Shown here one piece after another: positions 63,400 through 64,000 of a DNA stretch of 64,000 nt. Source of the stretch: an uncultured Shewanella sp. (GTDB taxonomy: Bacteria > Pseudomonadota > Gammaproteobacteria > Enterobacterales > Shewanellaceae); the NCBI RefSeq assembly GCF_947491715.1, contig NZ_CANLKR010000001.1, positions 248,001 to 312,000 on the forward strand. Reading direction: 5' to 3'. The notes under the pieces are model-generated. The model was not told where the DNA came from, did not search any database, and worked only from the letters and a program-made list of their open reading frames with translations. Within the stretch, counting starts at the first letter, position 1, and the number at the start of each line of letters is the position of its first letter. The position numbers and the translations under genes were made by a program.

Positions 63400-63885
63400 A
63401 TGAGTAAACTGATGTATCGCATAAGAAAAGCTGAACTTACCGATGTAGAGCGATTACAAGCCCTTCAATTTCAAATTAACGCGTTTCATAAAAAGCACTT
63501 ACCCGATGACTTTCTTTCTCCTGAAGAAATTGCAAAAAACATTAATTTGAATGAGTTTATCGACAGTCAAAATTATATTGTGCTGGTGGTTGAGCATGAC
63601 AATGACGTAGCTGGTTTTGTGATGGGCAATGTGTGGGAGCGAAAATCTTGGGTATTACAACGGCGTCAAATAGCCAGTTTACAGCAAATTGCGGTTGATA
63701 CTGCTCATCAGCGCAAGGGCCTCGGGAAAATGTTAGTGGAAGCGTTTGAGCATGAAGCTAAGCAAAAAGGCAGTGAAGAACTTTGGTTAGAGGTGTATGC
63801 CTTCAATGAAGATGCGATTGAATTGTACAAGCGTCAAGGGATTGAACCCACATTGCTTTTTGGACAAAAGAGACTGATTGCCTGA
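63400..63885 (+). CDS. GNAT family N-acetyltransferase
   Basis: A 161-residue acetyltransferase. The acetyl-CoA motif is LQQIAVDTAHQRKGLGKMLVEAF, and motif B follows with LWLEVYAFNEDAIELYKRQG. It resembles RimI-like or small-molecule GNATs; the substrate is unknown. The remaining 115 bases to the window end hold no recognisable gene. Confidence 0.88.
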   Translation: MSKLMYRIRKAELTDVERLQALQFQINAFHKKHLPDDFLSPEEIAKNINLNEFIDSQNYIVLVVEHDNDVAGFVMGNVWERKSWVLQRRQIASLQQIAVDTAHQRKGLGKMLVEAFEHEAKQKGSEELWLEVYAFNEDAIELYKRQGIEPTLLFGQKRLIA

Positions 63886-64000
63886 TGAAATTTAAAATAT
63901 TAATGCTCAGATAGAATGAAGTGTTAAAGTAGAATAAGGAGCCGTTAAGTCTTGCCCTCTGAAAAACCTTGTTGAAGACATGCTAGGAAAGAAAGTGAGT

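Overview
The window reads as chromosomal DNA from a low-to-mid GC gammaproteobacterium, most likely Shewanella or a close relative. The grounds are the gene content and order: a porin-phoB-phoR-pstS cluster; rlmN-pilW-rodZ-ispG-hisS-yfgM-bamB-der; xseA diverging from guaBA; and rdgC, aceBA and mtfA. A 284-bp MITE-like element with ends of a type I associate with Shewanella also fits. No rRNA, tRNA or CRISPR array was seen. The species assignment is inference, since no database search was possible.

Layout. 1-5.4 kb: a partial gene, a TPR protein with a degenerate GGDEF domain, an M61 peptidase and rdgC. 5.7-10.8 kb: a phosphate-response cluster (porin, phoB, a VOC protein, phoR, pstS). A four-half-site Pho box precedes pstS and a weaker one precedes phoB. 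10.9-12.4 kb: three direct repeats of a 544-bp unit, each ending in an intrinsic terminator on the minus strand and each carrying the same 27-codon ORF. 12.6-25.1 kb: housekeeping and transport genes (glutathione peroxidase, an RsmB-like methyltransferase, yjdM, yaiI, a DAACS symporter, a FAA hydrolase, a TrmK-like methyltransferase, a cytochrome b561-like protein, a ybaM-like gene, two transporters and a GT9 glycosyltransferase), plus the MITE. 25.4-27.9 kb: a ZntA-type ATPase behind a MerR-type promoter. 28.5-31.6 kb: the glyoxylate shunt operon aceBA behind FadR-like palindromes. 31.6-39.3 kb: mtfA, small genes, two paralogous 5'-nucleotidases with a decayed third fragment between them, and a CNNM/CBS protein. 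39.4-53.1 kb: a conserved core block from rlmN to guaA.

53.1-61.5 kb, downstream of guaA, is the accessory part. It holds repeated hairpins, a truncated secreted-protein ORF, an integron-type attC-like site, a stand-alone OLD-family nuclease, a 5'-truncated MHS transporter cut at the edge of a REP-type transposase element, an AT-rich kilobase, a FkbM-like methyltransferase and an intact copy of the same MHS transporter. 61.7-64 kb has small unknown genes, one behind a good Fur-box match, and a GNAT acetyltransferase.

How the parts work together. PhoR and PhoB would sense phosphate and drive pstS, and probably the porin. AceB and AceA bypass the decarboxylating TCA steps during growth on acetate or fatty acids. 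The rlmN-der block joins rRNA/tRNA modification, type IV pilus assembly, cell shape, isoprenoid synthesis, tRNA charging, outer-membrane protein assembly and ribosome maturation. GuaB and GuaA make GMP from IMP. The best candidates for something undescribed are the tandem 544-bp RNA or micro-peptide repeats and the attC-associated OLD nuclease.
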